From the NCBI RefSeq assembly GCF_021869535.1, contig NW_026262666.1, forward strand, positions 372,001 through 436,000: DNA of 64,000 nucleotides, given 5' to 3'. The DNA comes from Mytilus californianus (lineage: Eukaryota > Mollusca > Bivalvia > Mytilida > Mytilidae). Position numbers and translations under genes: made by a program. Under the pieces are notes generated by a model, which did no database searches, was not told the DNA's origin, and saw nothing but the letters and a program-made list of their open reading frames with translations. Each line of letters opens with the position of its first letter. The stretch's first letter is position 1. Positions 53,360 through 64,000 of this stretch are shown here, piece by piece.

Positions 53360-56010
53360 TGATAAGGATAAATACATGTGCCACATTTATACTGATAAAT
53401 AAATGAACCACTTTTAAATTTCTTTCACACTGACGGGATACAATTATATCCTACCTTATTGTCTCGACAATGTTTTAGTTACATGTAATAAAGATCTCAT
53501 AATAAAAATAATTCATGATGGGTTTCACATTTCTCCCAAAACTTGGAATTGAATGAATTTATCGAGAAACATGAAATTGAAGGTTAACAAATTTAGTATG
53601 CTTATTATAAATGAAGTACAAAATAATACATGTACAATAAACTGTTAAACCAAATATAAAGAAATTTAAGGATGACAAAATAAATGTACATGGAGGGACC
53701 CATTTTCACCTTTTTATTAATACATTTAATGAATGAACACAATTTCTTTAAACATGTTCAATTGATTGTTTTTCATTACCAATTAGCGAGTTCGTTGACA
53801 TAATACTTGGTTTTCTATGTAAATCTATGTAAATATTTTCATCACCTACATCGCCGGAGTTACAAACATGTGTAAAGTACATTTCCTTTCATTGTGGCCA
53901 GTGTTTTGCTATCTCCATTTTCCTCAAAAGAAAGCATAGTTACCTGCACCGAATTTACTTAGAATTCGGGATTTGTTTTCAAAATTAAGTAAACCTGGGA
54001 CTATAATACTAAAATATATTATGTCCCAGAGTAAACTGAATATGAAGGGAAAAAACACACTATCCAAAGTCAAATCCATAAAATCCCAAAACGTCCCTGT
54101 TTTTAAAAGCCATAAAATGATATGTAAATGTAAGTTGTCATTTGTAATTCTATTTTCTTATTTCTATGTTTTTTCATATTTATAACAAAAAGTTTAGTAT
54201 ACGCGAGATTAGTTTAAGGGCCGAGGAGGAGGCTGTGATATACTTACTAAAGAATATGAATATTGAACACAAAACCCATTTACCGTAAAGTATATTATGT
54301 AATTTGGTTAATTATGTCTGTAGTTAATTACGGTCTCATTTACGTTTATCCAACAGCCTCGAGTAATTTCATTCATAATTCCTAATTTGGTCTCATTGCA
54401 AACACATGATGATGTAAATTAACAGATAGAAAAGGTGCACGGGGTTAGTCCAGAACTACTTGAGAGGATACAGTTGGATTCAATATATTTCGCCGTGAAA
54501 ACTGCTAAGAGTGTTTGTTAAAAAAAATCAAATTTAAAACAAAAGGACCTTATTAGAACTTTTGCACATTATGAAATAAATAAATTTCACATGCACATGT
54601 ATATAATTTAGAACGTCTTGAGATAATCAAGTACACAATCATGTACGCGATCATTCAACTTTCGATCGTTTATTGTACGCGTGTTTTGTTTTTTTAGCAG
54701 GTGTGCTTGAGCGGGGCTTAACTGAGTTTATTTGAGGTCAAAGGTTTGAATTGACCAATGACAACACTCGTTCCTTAACGAGTTGATCTAATAAAGTTTG
54801 TTTGACTGATTATGTCGCACGGCCTTTCGCTAAGCTTGGCCGCAGTTAAGTATTAATATTTTATGAGAACCGTTAACTGAAACATAAATAAACTGTGTAT
54901 TTATTTGTTACAGGTGTCCACATTTAATAAAGGCATACGTTAATGTACGATTAATGTCCGATATTTTGTTTCAAGTTTATCTTTATTTCTTTTGTTTATT
55001 TTTATTTCAGTCCTTTGCCTGAATAAGATTTTTCAGTATATGGATATGGATAGTAAACTGCACATTGTTAGAATACAAAAAAAATATTGATGCCAACGTT
55101 AAAAACGTTATAATGTTATACAAATAGACCGGAAATACGATTTTTTTTTAGATAAACATTGATTAATACAATTTTAATCTGCTAACCGAGTCCCTGTGGT
55201 TTTAATCCGTTTTGTTTTACTGTCATTTTGAGATCTGCTTTTCGGCATTTATTTAGTTTGGCTAGCGCAGGTTTCTTTCCTGTAAATACTTAAATCTATA
55301 TGTCATATCATGCAGAGATAATGGAAATTTTGTATAAATCCTAGATCCAGAGCTGCCTAACGTTGCAAGAAAGGGTAATAGATACTGCGGATGGGAAAAG
55401 AACATAGATGACAATTTTCTATACCCATGTCAACTAGTGTTCGAAGCAAAACTTACGTACTAGATTTTTCATCATGTATATGAGGGTCTGGATGGGGTTT
55501 ACAGAATAAAGGGCAAAAAAAAAAGACTAGGGAAAAATAGACCATAGAGAATTAAGGGTCACTCTGTGCTAATTTATAAATAATAGAGAATAATGGGCAA
55601 AATTTATTAAGAATAGAGATCCTTGTATATATGTTCAAAGAAAATCAGCATACAGTAATAATGCATTGCAATTACGTTACGTTCACAACTTTTTTTTTTT
55701 AAATTAATCTACAAATTATATATTATAGAATTATTTTGAATCAAGGAGTTCAGTAGACAGTAGTACAATATTAAAACCCTCATTAAGTAGGTATGAAGAC
55801 AAGCTTTTGTTTTTGAAACTTCCCACATGAGGCGTTTGCCATAATGTAGTTACAGCCTTGTAATAAAAGGGAGGTAAATGTTCCTGAGACAATATACCTC
55901 AAGTTAAATGAAACCCATTTTCAGACATTTCAAATACATTTATATTTATACATTGTATTCTTAAAAGATTTGGAAAGTTTTTCCCGAAAAAAATATGAAA
56001 AAATGTGGAT
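53360..56010. other. Non-coding, AT-rich
   Basis: No ORF with protein features and no repeat I recognise. A GC-richer patch at 54,640-54,850 has no coding pattern. Confidence 0.5.
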
Positions 56011-56030
56011 TGTGTCCACATGTGGACACA
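56011..56030. repeat. 20 bp perfect palindrome
   Basis: TGTGTCCACATGTGGACACA, immediately before the GC-tipped repeat at 56,034. Confidence 0.95.
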
Positions 56031-56033
56031 GAT

Positions 56034-56432
56034 GATGCCCCCGCTTGCATATCATATAGTTATAAAGGGAAATAACTGAAGAACGGTAAAAGTGACGCTA
56101 TCCAAATTTGAACTTGATCTGAGTTTTGTGGTAATAAGCATTGTGTGTAAGTCTTCTTACATTTGGTTGAGGAAAACTTAAGTTAGAGAACGGAAACGAA
56201 AAATTTAGCAATTTTACCATTTATAAAGGAGCATAACTCTAGAACAGTAAAAGTGACGCCACCAAAATTCAAACTTGGTCTGTATTTAGTGGTAATAAGC
56301 ATTGTGTATAAGTTTCATAACATTTGGTTGAGGCAAACTATTAAAAGTTAGAGAACGGAAACCAACTTTGGGACGGACGTACAGACGGACATGGGTAAAA
56401 CTTAATGCCCCCTTCACTACGGCGGGGGCATA
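56034..56432 (+). mobile_element. GC-tipped repeat element with two ~165 bp units
   Basis: Ends ATGCCCCCGC and GGCGGGGGCAT mirror each other. Between them two similar units: 'aa(c/a)...agtgacgc', 'gtggtaataagcattgtg', 'catttggttgagg', 'agagaacggaaac'. A 'gggacggacgtacagacgg' stretch precedes the right end. Similar in plan to the other tandem-core elements here. Confidence 0.7.
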
Positions 56433-56439
56433 AAAAGAC

Positions 56440-59165
56440 GAATTTTGGGAGAATCTGGTGCCATCTCATACTTAAGAATAGCATTTATTATAAAATGGCT
56501 TAAAAGACCTGCCGACTTATTTATTTTCAATACATCGTAAGTCAGGTTATTTATTTTCAAACTACACCAGAACAAACCATTTACTTTTGTTATTATCAAG
56601 GCTGAGTTATTTTTTTTTCAAAATCCTCCTGGCCCCTCCCCCCAAAATATCAAATGATCGTCCCCTAACTAACAGGACTATGTCCTGTTTTGACTGATAA
56701 AAAATAAAATAGTTAAAGAAGACGTATCATCGTTTATTTGGAAAAGGATTATATTTTAGATTCCGGTAAATCAATTGTAAAAGGACCTGATAGAGCCTCA
56801 ATATTAAGGCACAAAAATGTACATCATTACATAGCAAATTTAAAACCTGAATGATTTTTCCCACGGTCGTTCATAAAAGGTCACATGAGTTTAATGTTAC
56901 GTGAAATTTCCCGCCATTAAAAATCTCGTGCCGTGGACAAAATTGATGTCGGCTATTTTTAGCATTCAATATAGTGAGCGAAGTCAAGTTCAAGTTCAAG
57001 TTCAACCACATGCTGTTATTCACTGAGATGTGTATCGTGGAATTGTCTTCCCACGGCAAATTAATTTTTTAAAATTGTCCAAAATACAACACACAAAGAT
57101 TACATTCATTGTGCGTAAATTAATATTATTTATGCAGCGACGAGTTAATGCAGCAACCTAAAAGCACGATATTGCATAGGTTATGACGTTCCCCTGCTCG
57201 TAAGAAAGAGCAAATTTTAATTATTAATTTGATTAGAAAAGATCGCCCGGACCTAATTCTCATTCATTCATTCAATGTATACCCATCGAATGACAAATAT
57301 GTCACGCGTAGACCACGTATTTGTGTACCAAGGTTGATTTAGTTACATGTACGGAAGTATTCCTGTTGTAGCCGAAATGTATTAAATATCCTAAAGTAAT
57401 GCCAACAAATCGTAATAAGAAAATGCCGTAGACTTAAACATAGTGAATGGTGAATAATTTGGGTATTTTTTATTTGCATATACAAAACATTGAGACACGT
57501 AATTTTCTTTAAACTGATCACATTTATTAAGTGGTAGTTTACGATTATTTTTACACAAGTATGTCCCTTTTCGTAAATAAAATATCATATTACCGGTGAG
57601 AAAAAAAAAAACGAGGTCAAAATCAAGTACAGTTTTTTTTTTTTATAAATCTATTTAATGCAATTGAAGGAATTAACAACAACATTTTGCTTTTAAATCT
57701 TTTATTTGTGTCAAGCAATTAGATATATAACCTGATTATAAATAGACAGGAAATACAATTGTTTAATTACATAAGAAATTTCAAATACCCTGACTGTCGC
57801 GTGCTGGCATAGATCAAGAGGATTAGGGCAATTAATTACCTGATGTGACACTGTGCTGGGAGAGATGTCGCTAATGAAATAAACAAAGTAGCGGAAGTCG
57901 GAGGGAATTTAGGGAGGATTATTGGAGTTTCCTGGTGTCACACCGAGAATAATTGTGGTGTATGGAGTTTGGGAACATATTTGATTTACTTGTACTGTAA
58001 TGCTCTTTGTGTGGTAGGAACATACCTTTAACTATTTTATATGAAATGTTGTCTTTGCAAATTCATCTCTATATATATGTTCTGTACACCGTATTTATTA
58101 CGTATGTAGTGTATATTATACGTACTTATTATTTGGATTTAATTACCGAAAAGTAAGGAGAGGAGAGAGAAAAGAAAAAAACTATTCTTATTCCAACTCT
58201 GCCCGCACCTCCATCTGACACCCTCTGACTTCCGCTTTCCTCCATCCGACACTCTCTTCCCGACCCCTCATTCTCACTTTCCTGTACGTTACAGTACCCC
58301 TGTCCACCCCCTCGATTATTAAATAATGTGGTTTGCTGGTGATTGTAAAAGGAAAAGCGCTCCCGGCCAACAAAATATATTTTATCAACAAAATAAAATA
58401 TCTAAAATTGCCATGAAGATGGTAAACATTAAGGTGGACATTATTTTAGATAAATATGTTATCCTGAAATATATTGATCGGGTATTTCCTGTCCTGATCG
58501 AATATTTAGTTCGTTTCACGAATAAAGGGCTGAGCCTGTAGCTTTTACTATTTATTATACCTTGTTTATTGTTAGCAATTTACCAAAATCGATTGCAACT
58601 TTATTACTCTGCACGCCTATCTGAATGGGAGACCTTTACATTACAAATAAATGCAACAAAGACATTGGATAGTGTCCTGTTAGTACTCGTATATATTGAG
58701 TAAATCCGGGAACAGTATATATATTTATATATGAGAGACATAGGTATTAAAAATATAAGCCAGGTTAAAATTAAATAGTAATATCACCAGAAATGCATTT
58801 AATAAATTCTAGTATGGTCATCATATTATTACAAAAATAAATATCAGGTGCCTGTTAAGTGTGTTCATACCAATCAATATTCCTATAATTAAGTCCCTCC
58901 TATTTATAACCTGGGACATACTTAACGATTCATGTTTATATATAATTATAATAATAAATTATAACTATTAAAACATATGCAATAATTAAAATAATCAACA
59001 CCCAGCCAAACAAATTGACTTTATATGAGACACTGTATATAGAATGAATAGGCTACTGACAAGTGACAAAAATAGAAATAAAACTCAAAGTTAAACCAGA
59101 GACTTATGCTGACCATTGTTACAGTTGTCAATCTGTGTGTATATATATATGTCTCTGGTTAAACA
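56440..59165. other. Non-coding, AT-rich
   Basis: A pyrimidine-rich patch at 58,190-58,320 and poly-A/T runs near 57,600-57,640; no supported gene. Confidence 0.5.
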
Positions 59166-59167
59166 CA

Positions 59168-59279
59168 TTTTCCAATTTGAACCTTTAACTTGATTGCATT
59201 CATTTCCGTATTTTCCAATTTGAACCTTTAATTTATTTGCATTTATTTCCGTATTTTCTAAGTTGAACCTTTAACTTAA
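59168..59279. repeat. Short tandem repeat, about 2.3 copies
   Basis: 'tttccaatttgaaccttta' recurs at about 59,169 and 59,213, then 'aagttgaacctttaactt' at 59,260, a period near 45-48. It abuts the right inverted arm. Confidence 0.75.
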
Positions 59280-59280
59280 T

Positions 59281-60084
59281 AAACCACTTCCATTCATAAA
59301 TATTTGCAGTTGTGTATTGCAAAGGTACCACGTGTATTCATCGTGTACATTGGTCGTATTAAAATAGATTTTTATTATTGACCAATGAAAAAATTCGATA
59401 TTTAATTCATCAGAAAAGCCATGCTTAAAAGCGTTTCGTATTTGTATTTCGATCTTTCCCCTTAATTTGAAACCTGCAACACTGATAAAAGAATCCAAGA
59501 AAAAAAATGTAGACTAATCATCTAATCCAGCGACATTTTATATTATAAGTCTCAGTCTACTCCATAGTTCTATACTATCTGTTTCTGTCTTCATTTACAG
59601 GTAACTATATTTTCAAATACATCGTAAATAAGATGGTTAATTTTAACAGATTCTGATTTGCATTGATTATATATATCTGTTCTACATTTTAACGATGTAT
59701 TTATAACCGTCGCTCACGCTTCACTGGTTCTATTGACGACTCAATACACATCAGTTTTATCGGACAAACAGCTAATTCCCGTCGACACGATAAATCATGT
59801 GTATTAACTGAACACTTTTAAAAATACTATAGCTAATGTTAAATAATACACACGTCGTTCGCGCGAGTTATTAAAGGGACATCGTTATCTAAGAGTATGA
59901 GAGGGATTACGGCAAACATCTAAAACGCCGGACGAAAGTCTAAAAATACAGCAAACGTCTAAAGTCAGAGGAGGACGTCTATTTCTGTGTCAAACATCTA
60001 TAATTACGAATTATGGTTATTTATTAACCATAATCTGGCGTTCTTGCCATTAATCGGGCACTATAACCATATGGCTTTCCTAGT
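59281..60084 (-). repeat. Right arm of the 800 bp inverted duplication
   Basis: Mirror of 49,791-50,590, 8.7 kb apart. It is followed after 40 bp by the repeat that is in direct orientation with 48,057-48,242. Confidence 0.93.
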
Positions 60085-60227
60085 GATACTGTCCAACCTT
60101 TACCTTGGTAACACTGCACACTAATGGTTTACTGTATCACTCTTCTGCAAGTTTCATCACAGACAACACAAGACTATAAGGCAGATTCGGGATATATAAA
60201 ATATATAAAATACATTGTTCTTTCTAA

Positions 60228-60416
60228 ATACCACATCGGTGGTCTTGTGCTTGTCACTAGTGCGAGAGGTCGTGGGTCAAACCAGACTTGAAAATTAGTA
60301 TTTGCTGCTTCTCCACTAGGCTTTTAGGAGTAAGGTCAAATACTCTGGTCAGCTCAGTATATATAATGTGTCCAGGTAGGGTGACATGTCTTCCTGCAGA
60401 CTGTGACCTTGTCAAA
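60228..60416 (+). repeat. tRNA-derived SINE
   Basis: Begins with a tRNA-like head ('cggtggtcttgtgcttgtc', then 'gaggtcgtgggtcaaacc' as a B-box-like motif), then a conserved body ('tttgctgcttctccac', 'aatgtgtccaggtagggtg', 'acatgtcttcctgcagactg'). The body resembles central domains shared by animal SINEs; I cannot name the superfamily with certainty. The head is too degraded to be a tRNA gene. Confidence 0.65.
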
Positions 60417-60626
60417 TACTGTAAATTCAGAAATTATTGCGTGCATTTATTTTTGCGATTTTGTCATTTTAGACTAAAATGCGATTTTAATTTTTGCGAT
60501 ATTGAGAAAAATCCTGTATAATTCATACAAAAAATTAAAAAATGCGAGTTTAAATTATTGCGATTATTACCCTGTCGCATTTTTCGCAATAATAAAAACA
60601 TCGCAATAATTTCTGAATTTACAGTA
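60417..60626. repeat. 210 bp MITE with 25 bp perfect inverted ends
   Basis: Ends are exact reverse complements over 25 bases (60,417-60,441 and 60,602-60,626; TACTGTAAATTCAG outermost), TA at each tip, consistent with a Tc1/mariner-type TA duplication. Interior repeats TTTTTGCGAT motifs. It abuts the end of the SINE. Confidence 0.9.
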
Positions 60627-60629
60627 GCA

Positions 60630-61960
60630 AGTTTAAAATTTGGCTCAGTGTGTCGGTTGAGAACAAAGAAGGTTTTATTTTCATATCATCATATTCTCCT
60701 CTCATTTAATTTTCCACTGGACATTAAACAGTCACCTCAATACATGTACAATAAAATTCTGACAAAATATAAAAAAAATGATAACATTATGAATACAGTT
60801 CCTTACCTTTTACTCTGTTTATATTTGCTGTGTCGAAGCATTATTCAAACCATTTTAAATGTTTGTTGTCACTAAAAAAGATATGAAACAGGCATCTTAA
60901 ATTTTATTTAAATTTAACATAAGACATTCATGACAATTCAAGGGATTTTTTATATCTTGGAAGAAAATCATACATTTTGTATATGTAGGCTGAAGTAAGT
61001 ATTATATTTTTTTTTTTTTAACTGTTATGACTGTTAGAAATAAAACGAATAATACAAATTTATGGAAAAATTAAAAAATTGAATCATTTCATCATTCATC
61101 CTGTTTCAATAAAATTTACCTCATGCCAATATGCATGTACAAAGAATAATGTACATTGTATAATGTTCATGATATACTTGCAAAATTCTGTAAAGTTAGG
61201 GAGATTTTTTATATATTGCTCCATTTCTTACATGCAGTACATGTATAATACATTTAAGTAACTACTTTCATCATGGTCATGGCTGTAGGTTTGATACAAT
61301 AAAGGAATATACATTGTATAATCTTCATGCTATTTTATTTTTCATGCATGTTTCTTCTAATATAAGTATATTGACTTACCTTCAGTGAAATATGATCACT
61401 ATTATCTAATATAATTGTCAACATAGATCAATAGGAACTTAGGAAGTCATTGAATATCAATCCAAAGATAATGAGATTCATTTATAATTATTAAATCATC
61501 AATTGACATGATTAATTTTTTTGTTTTAATAAAGGGCATTGTATAATGTATACTGCTGTGTAAATTTATTATGCTTAAAAATAAACCAAATAAATTGATT
61601 GGTGTTTAATGCCACTTTCAGCATTATCGACTATTTCGTGACTGTCAGTTTTTATTGGTAAAAGAAGCCAGATTGCCTGGAGAGAACAACAACATTTTAT
61701 AGTACAAAACAACAATGTAGTTTGATTATCCCTTGGAAGATGCTCTTCAGAGCTTGAGGAATCAATTTACATGTAGCAACTTAATTTTTATTCTGGAAAA
61801 GTCACTAACCATAAGTTGCTACTATTGACAGTAACAAATGCACTTTTCAAAATTTTTGCTTAAATTAAAAAATTAAGATTTTTTTGCAATGAAAATTAAA
61901 ATTCCATTTGTGCTATAATATCCCAAATGGGTTATTTTGCATGACCCCTTTTTGGAATTC
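60630..61960. other. Non-coding, AT-rich
   Basis: No gene or repeat recognised; T-rich tract at 61,007-61,020. Confidence 0.5.
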
Positions 61961-61962
61961 TA

Positions 61963-62083
61963 GTCAATTCAGCACCTGGTTAAATAGGCACCTGGTCAAA
62001 TCAGCACCCGGTATAGTCAATTCGGCACCTAGTCAATCAGGACCTGGTTAATTCGGCATCCAAGGTAGTTATTTCGGCGTCCA
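61963..62083 (+). repeat. Array of ~16 bp motif GTCAATTCGGCACCTG, about seven copies
   Basis: Variants follow each other: GTCAATTCAGCACCTG, GTTAAATAGGCACCTG, GTCAAATCAGCACCCG, GTCAATTCGGCACCTA, GTTAATTCGGCATCCA. The same motif occurs inverted at 63,798-63,885. Confidence 0.88.
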
Positions 62084-62194
62084 TTACTAGTATTATGTTT
62101 TGCAAAGTAAACTATTGAAGACTACGTTTTTTTACATATATATTTTTTTTAAGATATTTACATTTTTAGCTCCAGGTGTCAACGTATATTTGTT

Positions 62195-62310
62195 ACGCAT
62201 AACAGAAGTTCCAATGGAAACTTTGTTATAAAAAATGTCGTAATATCTCATTCTGTTCCTACTGGAACTTAAATTATCAAGGAACTTCCTTTTCATGACA
62301 ACTGTACATT
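62195..62310 (+). repeat. Second copy of the GTTCC/GGAAC hairpin repeat
   Basis: Matches 25,030-25,225 in order without the (TA)n tract ('agaagttcc', 'ttctgttcctactggaac', 'aaggaacttcc'). Confidence 0.7.
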
Positions 62311-62361
62311 GCTAGTAACATACAAAATTGGTGCCAGTATTATTCATTTTATATATGTTCT

Positions 62362-63276
62362 ACATCAGTGCCAGTTACATCTGGAGTCCCACAGGGTACT
62401 GTACTGGGCCCCATATTGTTTCTCATTTACATTAATGACTTCTCTGAATATTTAACACATAGCAAATTAAGACTCTTTGCTGATGACAGCATCATATATA
62501 GAGAAATCAAATCTCAATCAGACTGTGATAAATTACAAGAAGATCTAAACGCTGCAGCAAAGTGGGAAGCAGATTGGCTTATGGCTTTCCACCCTGATAA
62601 ATGCACTTAACTTTCAATTTCACATAAAAAGAAACCATATTTACATGATAACATTATTCATAGTCACATTCTTGAATCTGTTACATCTGCTAAATATCTG
62701 GGCGTTACTCTACAATCAAATCTTAAATGGAACCTACATTATGACAACATTATCTCAAACGGCAATAAATCTTTAGGATTCCTTAAAAGAAATTTAAAAA
62801 TATCAAACACAGACATTAAATCAAGAGCATATCAAGCAATAGTCAGACCTAAATTAGAATACAGCTGCAGTTTATGGGACCCTCACACAAAAGATGCTAC
62901 CAAAAAAATAGAAATAGTTCAAAGAAGAGCAACTAGGTACATTTGTAACAACTACCATAACATCAGTAGCGTTACAAATATGATGAATAATTTAAAACTA
63001 CCGACATTAGCTGAATGCCGCCTTAAAACATGTCTTATTATATTTTACAAAGTAATTCATGGCCTCATTGCCATACCATCTGAAATTTTAATACCAACAG
63101 ACAGTAGAACAAGACAAAACCATCCAAATACTTATAGACATATACGAACCACAAAGGAAACATATAAGTGGTCATTTTTCCCACACACCATCATACAATG
63201 GAACATGCTACCTATAGCCACAGTTGACAGTTTCAGAGCACACCTTACACAAGGTGTTCTCTGCCAACTGATTTAA
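62362..63276 (+). pseudogene. 5'-truncated LINE reverse transcriptase (Jockey/CR1-like)
   Basis: About 304 codons in one frame with a single stop (TAA, 62,608-62,610). Starts mid-domain at 'VTSGVPQGTVLGPILFLIYI', then 'LRLFADDSIIYRE' (catalytic FADD), 'WLMAFHPDKCT', after the stop 'SAKYLGVTLQSNLKW', 'GFLKRNLK', 'RPKLEYSCSLWDP' and 'VQRRATRYIC'. This is the C-terminal half of a Jockey-superfamily RT; the endonuclease and N-terminal RT are missing. Codon 81 is probably a CAA-to-TAA change, since the frame continues undisturbed. Followed by a 3' region ending in (GAA)n at about 63,458. Confidence 0.9.
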
Positions 63277-63457
63277 ATCAAGACAATAAGTTTTTGTATA
63301 TAATTTTTATTTTAATCACTAGTTTTTGTTATATACATGCACAAATTGTCGAATTTGTATATATTTTTTTTTTGGCATTTTCAAGAAAATTAAATTTTAA
63401 CACGCATGTGCAACAACAAGTAATCTTCAGTATCCTGAAGTTTTGTTGTATAACTGA

Positions 63458-63472
63458 AGAAGAAGAAGAAGA
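63458..63472 (+). repeat. (GAA)n tail, likely 3' end of the LINE fragment
   Basis: 'gaagaagaagaagaa' about 180 bp past the RT frame; short microsatellite tails are usual for Jockey/CR1-type elements. Confidence 0.5.
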
Positions 63473-63797
63473 TATAAGTAGACAGGAAATGCAGAAAAAA
63501 CAATTTAAATAATAATGATTAAATTTGTTTTTATCCTCATATGTCATGTATGTGGATTAAACAATAGCTTGGGTGGTGTAATAACTTCTCTGTTTAATCC
63601 AAGTTATTTTATTTATAAAACATCAAAAACTACCCGAAAATAGTTGAAACAACAAGTGGGTTATTGTTTATAATTAATACCATTTTTTTTTTAAATGATA
63701 CCCAATCAAACTTAATTATCATTAATTAATATAATATAGAGAAAACTTCAAACAGCAGAATAAAAGAAAAAAAGATAAAAAAAATATTTGGTACCAA

Positions 63798-63885
63798 ATT
63801 GACTAACCAAATGCCGAAATGACTTTAAATTGGTGCCGTTTTGACTTTTTCTATAGGTGCTGAATTGACCAGGTGCCGATTTGAC
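63798..63885 (-). repeat. Inverted array of the same ~16 bp motif, about five copies
   Basis: Read on the minus strand: GTCAAATCGGCACCTG, GTCAATTCAGCACCTA, GTCAAAACGGCACC, GTCATTTCGGCATTTG. Orientation opposite to 61,963-62,083. Confidence 0.88.
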
Positions 63886-64000
63886 TTTTCATCATTCCCC
63901 AACCTGTTGATTATTATGATTACATGTACATTTCTATGTTGCTTAAGCAAGATAAAAAAGTCTATAGTGCATATACATGTATGTATTAACATGATTAAAG

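Noticed and set aside
53183..53386. Glycine-rich ORF
   Set aside because: Caused by the 22 C tract in a small inverted-end repeat.
58188..58391. 67-residue charged ORF on the minus strand
   Set aside because: Purine/pyrimidine-biased low-complexity DNA; no domain, no splice context with INSC.
60228..60290. tRNA gene
   Set aside because: The tRNA-like head is degenerate and joined to a SINE body; no complete cloverleaf.

Overview
This 64 kb window is eukaryotic and AT-rich. It most likely comes from a bivalve mollusc of the marine mussel (Mytilus) type. That call rests on interspersed repeats I recognise from mussel DNA: the 'atggagagttgtctcattgg' motif at 11.4 and 26.5 kb, the 'aatgtgtcaaagagacaac' motif at 52.6 kb, and 'cgaaacgcgcgtctggcg' at 12.5, 15.3 and 16.2 kb. 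It also rests on one spliced conserved gene. There are no operons, no bacterial genes and no CRISPR. Almost every long ORF outside the items below is a chance ORF in repeat or intron DNA.

The one host gene is the inscuteable homologue (INSC), an adaptor for spindle orientation and cell polarity. It lies on the minus strand between about 48.94 and 24.03 kb. I could define twelve coding exons, each with a good acceptor and donor. All junction phases agree and they encode about 513 residues: the LGN/Pins-binding segment, a run of ARM-like repeats and a C-terminal PDZ-ligand-like end (ENFV). Only the extreme N-terminus is missing; it must lie beyond 48,942. The gene carries heavy insertions in its introns: a 6.8 kb L1/Tx1-like LINE in antisense (36.9-43.7 kb) with a perfect 64 bp target-site duplication, a 26-copy 61 bp satellite (32.3-33.9 kb), a rolling-circle-like element with a 147 bp tandem core (28.0-29.5 kb), and a 1.2 kb DNA transposon (29.5-30.8 kb).

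The left flank (0-24 kb) is repeat DNA. Two loci (about 1.6-4.8 and 9.65-14.03 kb) share one composite layout: terminal hairpin, short microsatellite, ~162 bp core repeats, ~131 bp core repeats, far end. The second locus is split by a non-autonomous hAT element with an exact 8 bp duplication. At 19.99-22.28 kb a TTAA-flanked piggyBac-like element contains a second transposon with a 5 bp duplication. A small candidate transmembrane exon lies near 9.2 kb, with decayed copies near 4.9 kb.

The right flank (49-64 kb) has no recognisable gene. It holds an 800 bp inverted duplication (49.8-50.6 versus 59.3-60.1 kb), a tRNA-derived SINE, several MITEs, a GC-tipped repeat (56.03-56.43 kb), and a degenerate LINE fragment (62.36-63.28 kb) lying between two inverted arrays of a ~16 bp motif.

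The most unusual material is the set of modular repeat elements. They have terminal hairpins, a trinucleotide microsatellite and interchangeable tandem cores. Two copies share an end whose inner stem shows a compensatory base-pair change, while their cores differ completely (147 versus 192 bp units). I worked by eye from the sequence; family names rest on recalled motifs, not on searches.
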